Assembly: GCF_000090795.2 (NCBI RefSeq)
Contig: NW_003546853.1
Location: 17,237 to 46,421, forward strand
DNA: 29,185 bases
Source: Amphimedon queenslandica
Lineage: Eukaryota > Porifera > Demospongiae > Haplosclerida > Niphatidae
Reading direction: 5' to 3'
Both the position numbers and the translations under genes were made by a program. This document shows positions 1 to 8,719 of the stretch, piece after piece (the first letter of the stretch is position 1; each line of letters starts with the position of its first letter). The notes beneath the pieces are model-generated. The model did no database searches. It was not told where the DNA came from and saw only the letters and a list, made by a program, of their open reading frames with translations.

Positions 1-278
1 AGCAATTCTGCCCGTACAGTTGTGCTTCGAGCTTGGTTCGAAACGTTCGGTGTGGGCCTCTACAGCATGTGCATAAGTATTCTTACTGTCGTTAGGTAGT
101 CGCTAAAATGCAGACTGGGCTCTGCCTGTCAACCGTACTTTAAGAAACTTTAGCTTGGCATCGTCATCCCAGCCATTGACTTCAGCCAATTCTGAAAGTG
201 GATGACCTATTCGTCCCACTCACCGCACTTAGAGTCCCCACTATACAGTTCAGGAAAAATTACTGTCTTAGTTGCCAT
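1..278 (-). pseudogene. gag N-terminal part of an LTR retrotransposon (partial)
   Basis: The reading starts at ATG 278-276, just after the LTR and a candidate primer-binding site, and runs off the left edge. The first frame gives MATKTVIFPELYSGDS, then a TAG. About 80 bases in, the match moves to another frame with KLKFLKVRLTGRAQ and TERFEPSSK, wording typical of the capsid region of Ty3/gypsy-type gag in marine invertebrates. A further in-frame stop follows RAQSAF. One frameshift and at least two stops are therefore visible in under 280 bp. Family assignment is from memory of the motif. It is a different gag type from the one at 2640-3291. Confidence 0.6.
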
Positions 279-284
279 AGTAGA

Positions 285-296
285 CCCACTGCGCCA
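285..296 (-). other. candidate retrotransposon primer-binding site
   Basis: On the minus strand TGGCGCAGTGGG begins two bases after the 3' end of the LTR and lies 7 bases before the gag ATG. A TGG start at this place is what a tRNA 3'-CCA primer site needs. I cannot assign the primer tRNA. Confidence 0.5.
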
Positions 297-297
297 A

Positions 298-459
298 TGT
301 AATAATTGTCTTATCCAAATCCAAGCAACAGCAAAATCAATAATCAGTATATCACAAAAAGTAATAATCATCGACTAACACATGTGGTTCTCTCTCTAAA
401 ATTAGTTACTCTCTCACAGTTATATAAAGTAACGTAAGTGTACACCCACACTCATTACA
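298..459 (-). repeat. LTR, 162 bp (5' LTR of the element entering at the left edge)
   Basis: The segment is bounded by short inverted repeats: TGTAAT at 298-303 and ATTACA at 454-459, giving the TG...CA ends of an LTR on either strand. It is AT-rich and has no ORF. On the minus strand it is followed at once by a primer-binding-site candidate and a gag start, so it reads as a 5' LTR. On its other side the integrase of another element is cut off. The mate LTR would lie beyond position 1. Confidence 0.65.
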
Positions 460-866
460 TGACTAATACCGGGATGACAATCATATATTTGCTCCAGTAC
501 AATATGCTGACCAACAGAAGGAATAGTAACCCGAGAACCCCATAAAACACACCCATCAATAACTGATAACTCACGCCAACGACTATGAAACGTAAGCAAT
601 TAAGGATCTGGATTAGAAATAGTCCATCCATGTAGAATGAGTCGGTGTACTCTTGAAAGAACAGGATCATTGTCCGTCCATTTACGAATGGTTTCTGCTG
701 TTACGATCATGGTAGACAACGTATACATGAGATGAGCAACCTCAGTAAAAATCAGAGTAACGTCGAGAGTATCAGGGAGCGGGAGTCCACTCAATCCATC
801 TGCATGAGCAATAGCTTTCCCAGGCTTGTGAGTATTAGAGTAATCATAAGCTCCTAACATTAAAGC
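460..866 (-). pseudogene. gypsy RNase H/integrase tether and integrase N-terminal zinc region (truncated)
   Basis: MLGAYDYSNTHKPGKAIAHA is the typical gypsy segment after RNase H, followed by DGLSGLPLP. After a TAA at 600-602 the same frame continues with WRELSVIDGCVLWGSRVTIP and HPGIS, the start of the HHCC zinc domain of integrase. The frame then runs straight into the LTR at 459, so the rest of the zinc domain and the whole DDE core are absent from the window. A nested insertion would explain this: the remainder should continue beyond position 1. Confidence 0.7.
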
Positions 867-869
867 CCA

Positions 870-2180
870 TCATTGGATACAAGCTGAAGCCTTAGCAGGG
901 ACTTGCTTAGAGTCATGGAATAAGTACTGCAGAGGTTTGTGATCAGACTGATTATGGAAATGTCGACCATGAAGGTACTGATGAAATTTACGGACACCAA
1001 ATATAATCGCCAATGCCTCTATTTCAATTTGATAGTAGTTCTCAGCTTGTGAAAGGGAACGAGATGCAAATGAGACGAGTTTATCACATCCATCAATCAT
1101 TTGGTGAATCAAAACTGCTCCTAAGCCATATGGAGAGGCATCAACAGAGAGTATCAGGGGCTTAGAAGGATCATAATGAACAAGAATACTCGATGATTGT
1201 AGGAGTGCTTTAGTGTCTGAATATGCTTTCCTTTCAGTTTCTGTCCATGACCATGGGGCATCTTTCTGGAGTAACCTGTAGAGGGGAAAAAGAATAAAAG
1301 ATAAGTTAGAAATAATTTTGTAATAATAATTAATGAGTCCTAGAAATGCCCTGAGTTCCGTCACATTTTTACATTCCAGAGCTTCTTGAATGGCCTTCAC
1401 TTTATCAGGAGATGGATGGAGACTGTCGTTCAATGACGTGACCAAATAAGAAATGGACTTTAGGCCAAATTGGCACTTAGCATTCTTCACAGTAAAACCA
1501 GTACTATCTAGTTTGCTCAGGACTTGAGATAAAGTCTGTATGTGATCATGTTCATCTATACCTGAGACAAGTGTATCATTTAGGTAGACACGTACTTGAG
1601 GAATATTAGCTAGAAGGGTTTCTAAGATCCGTTGAAAAATATAAGCGGAAGTCATTCCAAATGGTAAACGGTTGTATTGAAACAATACCTTATGAGTATT
1701 GAATGAAGTGAGTTTACGCCATTCCTCATTTAGAGCAATTTGCTGGTAAGCATGGGCCAGATCGACCTTAGAGAAAAGTGTACCTCCAGTTAACTTTGAG
1801 AACAAATCTTCAGTACGAGGAAGTGGGTACGTATCTGCTTGTAAGACAGTATTGACAGTGACTTTGTAGTCACCACAGATCCTGACTGAGTCATCTGGTT
1901 TCAGGACTGGAACTATTGGAGCTGCCCATGAAGAAAAATTAATAGGAGTAATGATCTCATGTTGCTGTAGTCAGTTGAGCTCTTGTTCTACCTTATTACA
2001 AAGATGATAAGATACCGGGCAAGGTTTGAAGAACTTAGGTTTAGCAGACGGAAGTGTCTGAATTGTAATCGAACCATCTTTAATGAGCCCCTGTTCATCA
2101 GTGAAAACAGAAGAAAAACAACCAATAAAACTATTAATAGTCTGAGGCTGAACAATATTGTGAATGTGGTTCCAATTCAA
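870..2180 (-). pseudogene. gypsy reverse transcriptase and RNase H
   Basis: RT begins near 2180 with the gypsy N-terminal region (VFTDEQGLI). A TGA at 1971-1973 interrupts it, and it continues with SSWAAPIVPVLKPDDSVRIC, TYPLPRTEDLFSKL and FSKVDLAHAYQQIAL. The catalytic YxDD box reads VYLNDTLVSG: the first Asp is Asn (AAT, minus strand of 1578-1580), which should abolish polymerase activity. RNase H follows with SVDASPYGLGAVL, an Glu-containing helix in IEIEALAIIFGVRKFHQYL, and SDHKPLQYLF. A TGA at 870-872 ends the frame just before the tether to integrase. Confidence 0.9.
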
Positions 2181-2209
2181 ACGAATAACTTCAAGGCAAT
2201 TCCGTCTTA

Positions 2210-2520
2210 AGACAGAAGGACCATCACCTTAAATGACTATCAATGGAAGAAAAACTGACTGTGAATTACAGTGACATTCAACGATCGCAAAATAGTAACG
2301 GTTTCTCCACTGTACGTTCGAAGGACAATGTCTGAAGGTTGTAGTCAAGTAGTAGGGAAGTAGTTATGATAAGTCCTTTCACTTATTTTAGAGAAAGCTC
2401 CTCCTGTGTCAACTTCCATCTGAAAATCAACATTGTTGATAGAGACCTCAAGTGGTGGATAGTTTTGATTAGGAAGAGTTAAGAGGGTGTACTCCTGTGG
2501 TCAGTGCTCCCAGTTTGTTA
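2210..2520 (-). pseudogene. gypsy aspartic protease remnant
   Basis: Read on the minus strand from about 2490, the protein contains VSINNVDFQMEVDTGGAFSK. DTG is the retropepsin active-site motif (near 2410-2420), preceded by the usual hydrophobic strand. Downstream the frame reads IVLRTYSGETV, which fits the flap side of gypsy proteases. Stops and a frame change occur towards 2220 before the RT N-terminus. It would have processed the gag-pol polyprotein. Confidence 0.6.
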
Positions 2521-2639
2521 ACTTTGCTCCTGAGTAAGAGGCTGAGCTGGATTCTGAACTATTTTGATATTAGGCTGTCCTTGTGGGCTAGGTGCTGACT
2601 GTAGTTTTGCTGAGTCAGTCAAGGTTTGAGTCCTCTTTG

Positions 2640-3291
2640 AGTTACACACTTTCAAAAGGTGACCCTTCTTTCCACAGTGTTGGCAAATAGCCTCTTTGAA
2701 ACTGCATACTGTTGCATAATGTCCAGCAGTACCACATCTGTGACAGATTGGTTTAGTAGCGGCTCACGATTGAGTGGTGGTATTAGTAGTCTGTGACGAG
2801 TGTTGTTTATGAGAGTGAGATGGTAAACCTGAGCAAAAATTCTTTACGTGAGTAGTAGTAGTACCACCAGCAAAGAGATCCAGAGCATTCTTAGAAGCAG
2901 ATTCTATAGCAATAGCAATATCATAAGCAGTCTTATAGTCTAGCTTGGACTCTTGTAATAGCCTTCTCTGGATAGCTCTATCATTCACACCACAGACCAG
3001 GCGATCCATTATCATATCATTGAGTGTAGGTCCAAACTGACAATGTTCTCCTATCGCTCGAAGAGCAGCTATGTAAGTAGCAATAGATTCTCCTGCATGA
3101 TGCTTTTTCGAGTTAAACTTGAATCTTTGAATGATAGGTGACGGTTCTGGAGCATTATGATTCTTCAGAGCTCCTAGGATGTCAGTAAAGGACGTGTCTG
3201 CTAGCGTATCTGGCTGTACCAGACTCTTGGCCAGCTCAAAAGAAGTTGAGCCACAGACAGCTAAGAACATACTCGTCTGCTTATCCCGGAG
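2640..3291 (-). pseudogene. gypsy gag: capsid C-terminal part and two CCHC zinc knuckles
   Basis: The capsid segment includes the stretches AGESIATYIAALRAIGEHCQ and DRLVCGVNDRAIQRRLL, standard for gypsy gag of the type that binds RNA through zinc knuckles. Two knuckles follow at about 2640-2750: CHRCGTAGHYATVC and CQHCGKKGHLLKVC, both CX2CX4HX4C. The frame changes near 2764, where an in-frame TGA separates capsid from knuckles. The capsid N-terminus is missing; the ORF here begins instead in the integrase of the upstream element (open from 3426). Confidence 0.8.
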
Positions 3292-4024
3292 ATACCCTAT
3301 AGTCTCTTGTGGTACCTCCCGAAAAGCAAACTGAACATAGGGTATGAATCTATCACAGTCCTTGCCATCTTCGCATGCAGTTTTCCTCAGCATTCCCTTG
3401 AGAGTTTGATTAAACCTTTCCACCAAGCCGTCTGTTTGAAGTGATAGGGGCTGGTCCGAATAGCATTCACACGCAGTAATCGATATATTTCTACCAGTAA
3501 TTGAGAGGTAAAGTTACTTCCCTGATCTGTTAACGGGAATTCCCATTCTAGAGAAAATCTTCACCAGCTCTTCTGCAATTGCTTCAGTGTCAACAGTTCG
3601 TAGGGGAACTGCCTCTAGATACCGTGTAGCATCATCACACACCACCAGGACATAACAATGTCCTGCTCTTCTCCTTGGGAGTGGTCCAATGATATCTATA
3701 GGAGAATGGTACGTCCACAACATGTAAGGGGATCATTGGGGTTCTTGGCCACTTCCGATGAGATGTCTTCAGGCAAATCTCACAGCTACCACAGAAATCA
3801 GCTGTATCACGGTATATGGTTGGCCAATAGAATCTTCTGAGAATCCTCTCCACGGTCTTCTTGCCTAAATGACTTGCAGAGGGAATAGTGTGTGCAGTGT
3901 ACAAAATCAACTTATGATACTCCTTGGGTAGCACCAGCTGATCAATGGTGGTCTCACCACCTTGGTGTGGAGGTATATAGCGTCTAAAAATCAGACCATC
4001 TTTCTTAAAGTAACCATCCTCCAC
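3292..4024 (-). pseudogene. Gmr1-like integrase, frameshifted
   Basis: The HHCC zinc domain is in the frame from 4024: HTIPSASHLGKKTVERIL, FYWPTIYRDTADFCGSCEIC. After a shift near 3720 the core begins with IDIIGPLPRRRAGHCYVLVV, followed by the first catalytic Asp in CDDATRYLEAVPL (about 3600-3640). The second Asp lies in DQGSNF (about 3511-3529), again in another frame. The Glu helix is LVERFNQTLKGML (about 3385-3426). All three DDE residues are visible, but across at least three frames. The domain ends with AFREVPQETIGY at about 3291, where the sequence changes to gypsy gag. Confidence 0.85.
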
Positions 4025-4509
4025 ATCATCAGACTTCCCTTTACAGGCAGCTCGTATTTTTCCAGTGTTACATCTGTAGACTGTATCTGAAGTAGCACCT
4101 CCCTACTCACAGGAACCTCCATCTTCTTCGGCTTCTGATCCTTTGCTCTCTCCAGTCCATGACTGTGTCGCTGTGCTCTTTTCTGACTTTTAGTCTTCAG
4201 AGTCCTTACTGGCTTGCTTAAGAAGAAGTCCTCTGAAAATGGAAACTCGCTTTCCAAAACTACCTCCTCAGCACTAGCTTCCCCATTCCCACCACTCACC
4301 GTTGGGGAAGTCAGCTCTAGTGGTTTCGGTACCCCACAAGACAATGCTTCCTTCTGAGCCCTCTCCAACTCATCTCTTTCCTCCTGCCTTGCTCGACTTC
4401 TTGTCATTACAACTAGAGCCTCTTCTACCCCATGTGAATGCATCACACCATGCTCACCATGTAACAGTTTCCCCAAGACAGGAACATCCATTCCTAATTG
4501 TACTGACAC
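3991..4509 (-). pseudogene. Gmr1-like linker between protease and integrase
   Basis: This frame carries the end of the protease region (VSVQLGMDVPVLGKLLHGEH), a highly charged stretch with RSRARQEERDELERAQKE, a proline/serine-rich tract, and a final segment (LQIQSTDVTLEKYELPVKG) resembling the region before integrase in these elements. It overlaps the next frame near 4010-4024, where a one-base slip joins linker to integrase. It contains no RT motif. Confidence 0.6.
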
Positions 4510-6155
4510 AGGAAGACAATCAGCCCTGCTGCTGTCACAACCATCCTGTCACTTCCAAGCTCCATCTCCTCTTCAGCTAGGGGGTACAGCACGGTATCAC
4601 CATGAGCACACCTCACTGCCACTGCTTCTAATTCTATTAGTTCGTCTTCTGGTACCAAGTCACATCGCACCATAGTCCTAGTAAACCCAGTATCCAGCAC
4701 TATGTCCTTCACTCTAGTCCTCTCTACAAGAACAGAACTTCTAGACATTCGTTTCGGGATTCCTCCACCACAGAACCAAGCTTTATCTGGACACTGCATC
4801 GACATGTGGCCCAGATTCCCACAGCTATAGCACTTTACGTTCCTCAGTGTAGGTTTCCTTTTCTTAGTTTCCTCATCTTTAGTAGTGGCGTCCTCTCGCT
4901 CTCTTTTTGTGGGACAGTTGTAAGCAAGATGTCCATTTTGTTTGCATACGTGGCACATTCTGCTATCAGCCCCACCCTTTCGCTTAATTGAGTCTTCACC
5001 AGTCTTCTCCTTTCCACCAGTCTCCTTCCAGTTCTTCCCAGTCATCCTTCTAGCTGTCATACAGTCGTCCGTTACTGTAGCAGCTTTATCTGCCGACTTG
5101 GGCTTCCTCTCATTCACCCATATCCTTAGCTCAGGCGACATCACATTGAGTAACTGCTTGAGTAACATTTTCTCCCTCAATTCAGCCATGCTTCTACACC
5201 CTACAGTCCAGCGCTCAAGAAGGTCAGACATCCTAATTGCCTGCTCAATGTAGCCGTCTCCTTCTTTCCTTCTAGATGATCTGAACCTGGATCTGTAGGT
5301 CTCCTCGTTGATGTTATACCTTCTCAGGATGGCAGTCTTGACCTCGTACTTCTTTTCGCTGTCACTAGTCACTGCTGCATAGGCCTGCTGGGCCTTTCCT
5401 GTCAGTTGGGGAGCCAACCAATAAGCCAAGCATTCCTTGGGTACCTCATAGGCCTCCATCAGTCTCTCAAAAGTCTTCAGGTAAGCCTTTACGTCCTCCC
5501 CCTCAGTCAGTTCTGTCAGCTTTACCGCGTCTTTGGCAGTGGCGGATCTAGGGGGGGCCTGGGGGGGCCATGGCCCCCCAAAATTTTTGTGGTGAAGACT
5601 GTGAAGTATAAAATTATGTAAACTGTGAAACAGCTGCAAAGCTTGACTGTGTAAACAGTCTGTAAACCACAAAGGAGCTCATTTAAGAGGCCTAATCTTC
5701 TAAATTTTGACTTTCCAAATGAAATCCTGCAAGCCTGGTTGACCGCACCCACTAATTATCCCACCCATATCATTAGGCCCCCCAGAAATTCAAACCTAGA
5801 ACCGCCACTGGTCTTTGGGTTCCCCTTTTGGTGGTTCCCCCTCCAACGCAGGTGTTGCTGGTAGAGTGAAAGAATGGAGAATCTCCATCTGTCCTTTGAG
5901 CTTCTCCACTTGTAGCTGATGCTCAGCATCTTGTCTCTTCTGCTCAGCTGCTGCCTCCTTTGCTCGGCGTTCCCTTTCTTTTGCAAGCTCAATCTGTCTT
6001 CTCCTGCCCTCCTCATCATGACGTTGCCTATCCTCCAGAACGACCTTCAACAATGCTGCAATACTCTCGGTTTGAGATGCCATCCTCTCCAGTTGTTTCG
6101 CCTTCTCTGCTGTAGCTATAGGTGAAGTAGTTTTCCCAGACATAGTAGTTGGCAT
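4494..6155 (-). pseudogene. Gmr1-like gag and protease, interrupted by a MITE at 5529-5818
   Basis: The start ATG at 6155 gives MPTTMSGK and a long charged coiled coil (RRRQIELAKERERRAKEAAA). The insertion interrupts the frame at 5818-5529; its length plus the target duplication is 282 bp, so the frame is preserved on both sides. Then come TEGEDVKAYLKTFERLMEAY, a capsid of the type that gave rise to vertebrate SCAN domains, then CHVCKQNGHLAYNC (about 4914-4955) and CYSCGNLGHMSMQC (about 4790-4832). The protease motif DIVLDTGFTRTM sits at about 4680-4705. The frame is lost near 4500. Confidence 0.85.
5537..5810. mobile_element. hAT-type MITE, 274 bp, inserted in gag
   Basis: The terminal inverted repeats are CAGTGGCGGATCTAGG at 5537-5552 and its near complement CCTAGAACCGCCACTG at 5795-5810 (15 of 16 bases pair). 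The flanks carry an exact 8-bp direct repeat, GTCTTTGG, at 5529-5536 and 5811-5818. An 8-bp duplication with CAGTG ends is the hAT signature. No transposase is encoded. G/C runs lie just inside both ends, and the centre is AT-rich. Confidence 0.9.
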
Positions 6156-6207
6156 TCACTATCTCTCTCCACTAAAGGGTCTTGCTTGAACTCTCAGCAA
6201 GAGTATA

Positions 6208-6224
6208 CCATCGCTGCCACCAAG
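6208..6224 (-). other. candidate primer-binding site of the Gmr1-like element
   Basis: On the minus strand TGGTGGCAGCGATGG lies about 50 bases before the gag ATG and directly after sequence ending in TTACA, a plausible LTR 3' end. The wording matches primer sites I recall from SCAN-gag gypsy elements. The primer tRNA is not assigned. Confidence 0.5.
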
Positions 6225-6984
6225 TGTAAGAAATCTACACTTGCCCCCCCAGGCTTACGCCAACTACAAGAATATTTTTAGGTCATAAAACCAACCAACC
6301 AAGTTTGGGCACTTTTATATTATTTTCAAAATCATGTGACACAAACAAGTTAAAACTAGTTATACATATGACACACACATGACAAACACATGACATAGAG
6401 AGTTCTTAGTTATATGGCAACCTTGGAAAGCATGGGCAAGCCTGAGCTGTCATCCCTCATATAAACCACAGTTGCACAAATTAGTCTAAGTTCAAACCAC
6501 AATACATTATTAATACACAATACATACACCACTAATAATCAATAACACACATACAACTAATAATTCAAATGATAATGATACACATACACATACCTATATA
6601 ATAAAGAATAATAATCAATAGTTTTTAATCTATCACAGAAATTCCAAAATAAAATCCACCATTTCAAGCCATTATATGTGTGCTCAATGGTATGTGACCA
6701 CATATTTCCCAATATAAAAATTGCCAATTGCAAAAATTTAACAATTTGCCAAATTTAACTCCTTCCAAAATTTCCTGCTATATGGGATAGCTACGCATCA
6801 TTTATCTGGTCACCTTTAGCAATCCACCATGCATTTTGCACGTACAATTAGCTACATAGACCAATACAATAACTTTGAACATTAAATAACATCTATAGAG
6901 TACATTTGTTAACTTGTTTATAATAATCAATGTAGTTGGGTAACATATTCTGATACATTGCGTCTTGATTTTCATGTCATAGAT
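6225..6984 (-). other. AT-rich non-coding stretch, probably including the Gmr1-like 5' LTR
   Basis: Sequence starting with TGTAAGAAATCTACAC at 6225 should be the 3' edge of an LTR on the minus strand. I could not find a matching TGTAAG...-type start further right, so the LTR length is undefined. The rest is AT-rich with many ACAC/ATAC runs and no supported ORF. Around 6710-6770 there are short inverted AATTTGGC/GCCAAATT-like motifs similar to those near 10990-11160, perhaps a decayed MITE. Confidence 0.35.
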
Positions 6985-7552
6985 GGGAATGGCGTGTAAA
7001 ATTTGTTTTTGAGACATTCAATCATGTGTTGTCACATGTGTGACTGATCAAATATATTGTTAACAGGATCATCTCTATAAAGAATAGATACTGTATATGG
7101 TACTGCAAAGCAGGCACAATCCTTATCACCTTTTGCTTCACCAACCACGGTACTTTTACCATAGCAGATCCATAGAGGGCAATGAGCTGCTTCTTTAACT
7201 CTGAGTGAATGATCTCTGTGTACAAGGAGTCATAAAGAAAAGCAATGCCATTCCTAAAATGACTAGTAACCAATGGTCCCCAAAGTTGTCGAAAAATAAT
7301 GAATCGTTTGTAGCCAGCTAAATGAGAATTAGTTTCTGAGTATACAAACATGACTGAATCATTGGCATGTCTGGGAATTGTTGTGACAGTAGTTTAGCAG
7401 TAGCTATGACATGCTTGTCTGAAAGGGGATGGGCTCCTTCTAGCTGTAAACAATCATTTTCCTGAAGATTCAATTCTTTTATCAAGTAGTTTACAGGGCT
7501 AGTTGGTATCTCGTCAATGAGCAAGAGCATACCTGTGTACGGGTATGACATA
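6985..7552 (-). pseudogene. Ulp1/C48-type cysteine protease-like domain, frameshifted
   Basis: The domain starts around LIKELNLQENDCLQLEGAHP with LLSQQFPDMPMIQS. A His-Trp pair is encoded at 7270-7275; a frame slip right after it leads to TSHFRNGIAFLYDSLYTE, with Asp at about 7230. A second slip near 7130 leads to QKGDKDCACFAV, with the Cys codon on 7116-7118 and a Gln six residues before it. The order His, Asp, Gln, Cys and the spacing fit the Ulp1/SENP family, which cleaves SUMO-like proteins; many mobile elements carry relatives. A TGA follows SHM near 7021. It lies downstream of the RecQ motif VI exon on the same strand. Confidence 0.65.
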
Positions 7553-7559
7553 AAATTGA

Positions 7560-7815
7560 TGGCACACTAATAAAAATAATATACATGTACCTACAAACAT
7601 CTTGACATTTTGATAACAGCTGTTTTTCTCATCATATGACTTACACAATGTATTTTTACCCCAAAACAAAGCATGCTGGAGGTTATCTTTACAAAAAAGG
7701 AGACCTGTACCAAAATGATGTTGCATCACATGAATTTCATAGCGTTAATACCCTTTTCCTTTCGGCCATCTCTTCCAGCCCTTCCAAACTGTTGGACTAC
7801 CTGCAAAATATTTTT
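7560..7815 (-). pseudogene. RecQ-type helicase, motif VI exon and following segment
   Basis: After a good 3' splice site (TTTTGCAG on the minus strand, ending at about 7804) the sequence encodes VVQQFGRAGRDGRKEKG (about 7753-7803), the arginine-finger motif VI of RecQ helicases. A TGA follows INAMKFM; another frame then carries LLFCKDNLQHALFWGKNTLC, the kind of segment that follows motif VI. The upstream motifs I-V are at 16440-17725 on the same strand, so this may be the next exon across an insertion-filled intron. Confidence 0.65.
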
Positions 7816-7983
7816 TGTTATTTCAACCTTTATAAAAAGTTAGAACTGAGATGACCTTTAGTGGCACTTGAAATGACCACATTGAAATATATTAGTTTTA
7901 ACCCATTTCTCTTTAGTAACTTTAAGGAAGTGTCTAGAGCTCCGGTAACCGGACACAGTATGCAGTGCTAGAGCTCCGGTAAT

Positions 7984-8022
7984 AGGGGCTTCGCCCCTAT
8001 ATATACTGGGGCTACGCCCCAG
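7984..8022. repeat. two adjacent GC-rich hairpins inside the MITE
   Basis: AGGGGCTTCGCCCCT (near 7984-7998) and ACTGGGGCTACGCCCCAGT (near 8004-8022) each fold into a stem of 6-8 bp with a 3-nt loop. They are separated by ATATAT. Confidence 0.7.
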
Positions 8023-8094
8023 TATTAATAATACACTAATTTATATTATAGAAACCGAGTATAAATACAACAACCAGCGTTGATGATGCAGCAA

Positions 8095-8171
8095 GGTCGT
8101 GGTGGTGCAGTGGAGAGGCTGGTGTGGATTGCACGGATATGGTCAGGGGTTCGAATCCGGTCAGGACTACC
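8095..8171 (+). repeat. tRNA-like (SINE-head-like) segment with A and B boxes
   Basis: A TGGTGCAGTGGAGAGGC segment resembles a pol III A box, and GGTTCGAATCC at about 8149-8159 is a perfect B box, about 50 bases downstream. The acceptor and T stems pair poorly, so it is not a functional tRNA gene. T-runs that could terminate pol III follow from about 8195. Confidence 0.5.
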
Positions 8172-8265
8172 GAGTAAAACTATGCTGCAGTTTTTGATTT
8201 TTTTTTCTTTTTAAAATATCTTTTTGCAATTTTTTTTCTTTTTGGCTTTTTTTGGGTCAAGAAAT

Positions 8266-8472
8266 AGCACCCTCTCGTACATCTTAGCCTCCGGGGTCGT
8301 AGGGTTGGGATTGGGGTTAAGTGTTTAGTTTTTAGAGCACCCTCTCGTACATCTTAGCCTCCGGGGTCGTAGGGTTGGGATTGGGGTTTAGTGTTTAGTT
8401 TTTAGAGCACCCTCTCGTACATTTTAGCCTCCGGGATCGTAGGGTTTTGGGGTTAGGGTTTAGTGTTTCTTG
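8266..8472 (+). repeat. three tandem 70-bp repeats inside the MITE
   Basis: Units start with AGCACCCTCTCGTACAT at 8266, 8336 and 8406, an exact 70-bp period. Units one and two differ at about one base inside the unit. The third is more diverged and shortened before TTTCTTGAT. Confidence 0.9.
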
Positions 8473-8719
8473 ATAAAAAGACTAAGTTCCATTTTGCACT
8501 ACTGCGCATGCGCACAAGCTGTTTTACGGAGAAAAACGGACTGCCGGAGCTCTAGCATTGCAAACTACGTCCGGTTACCGGAGCTGTAGACACAGCCTAA
8601 CTTTAACCATTGAAATTATGTTTAATATAACCTGTAAAAAGTAAATTTAAACAGATATTAAGATCAATTCAGAATAAATGAAGTGAATAAATGGAACTCA
8701 TAATCATCAATTATATAAT

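Larger units (their letters stand above)
460..3291 (-). mobile_element. Ty3/gypsy retrotransposon copy, gag-pol, truncated at both ends
   Basis: On the minus strand the order is gag capsid, two CCHC knuckles, protease, reverse transcriptase, RNase H, then the start of integrase. This is the usual Ty3/gypsy order. The 5' side lacks LTR, primer site and gag N-terminus and abuts another element's integrase near 3291. The 3' side stops at the LTR at 459, a few residues after the integrase zinc-domain motif HPGIS. In-frame stops at 1971-1973, 870-872 and 600-602, plus frame breaks in the protease region, show that it is dead. Confidence 0.85.
3292..6224 (-). mobile_element. Gmr1-like Ty3/gypsy retrotransposon (gag-PR-IN), truncated
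   Basis: On the minus strand the order is primer site, coiled-coil gag with a SCAN-like capsid and two zinc knuckles, protease, a charged linker, then integrase zinc and DDE domains. No RT fits between protease (about 4690) and integrase (from about 4020). This is the order known for Gmr1-like Ty3/gypsy elements, where integrase precedes RT as in Ty1/copia. RT and RNase H would lie below 3291 but are replaced by the gag of the next element. The gag carries a hAT MITE, and frameshifts occur near 4500, 4010, 3720 and 3530. Confidence 0.8.
7926..8597. mobile_element. MULE-type MITE, 672 bp, with 9-bp target duplication
   Basis: The flanks carry an exact 9-bp direct repeat, TAACTTTAA, at 7917-7925 and 8598-8606. 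The ends begin GGAAGTGTCTAGAGCTCCGG and, inverted, GGCTGTGTCTACAGCTCCGG; the inverted match extends over about 55 bp, including TAACCGGAC and GCTAGAGCTCCGG, with roughly eight differences. A 9-bp duplication with long inverted repeats is the Mutator-like pattern. The interior holds two GC-rich hairpins, a tRNA-like box pair, T-runs and three 70-bp repeats, and no transposase. Confidence 0.85.

Noticed and set aside
6225..6790. A complete LTR of the Gmr1-like element
   Set aside because: Only the inner edge (TGTAAG at 6225) is visible; I found no matching outer edge, so no full LTR is called.
6985..7552. C48 domain as part of the MULE at 18031-22235
   Set aside because: It is 10 kb outside the element's target duplications and follows RecQ motif VI on the opposite strand.
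8095..8171. Functional tRNA gene
   Set aside because: The B box is good but the T and acceptor stems do not pair and no anticodon arm is clear; it lies within a MITE.
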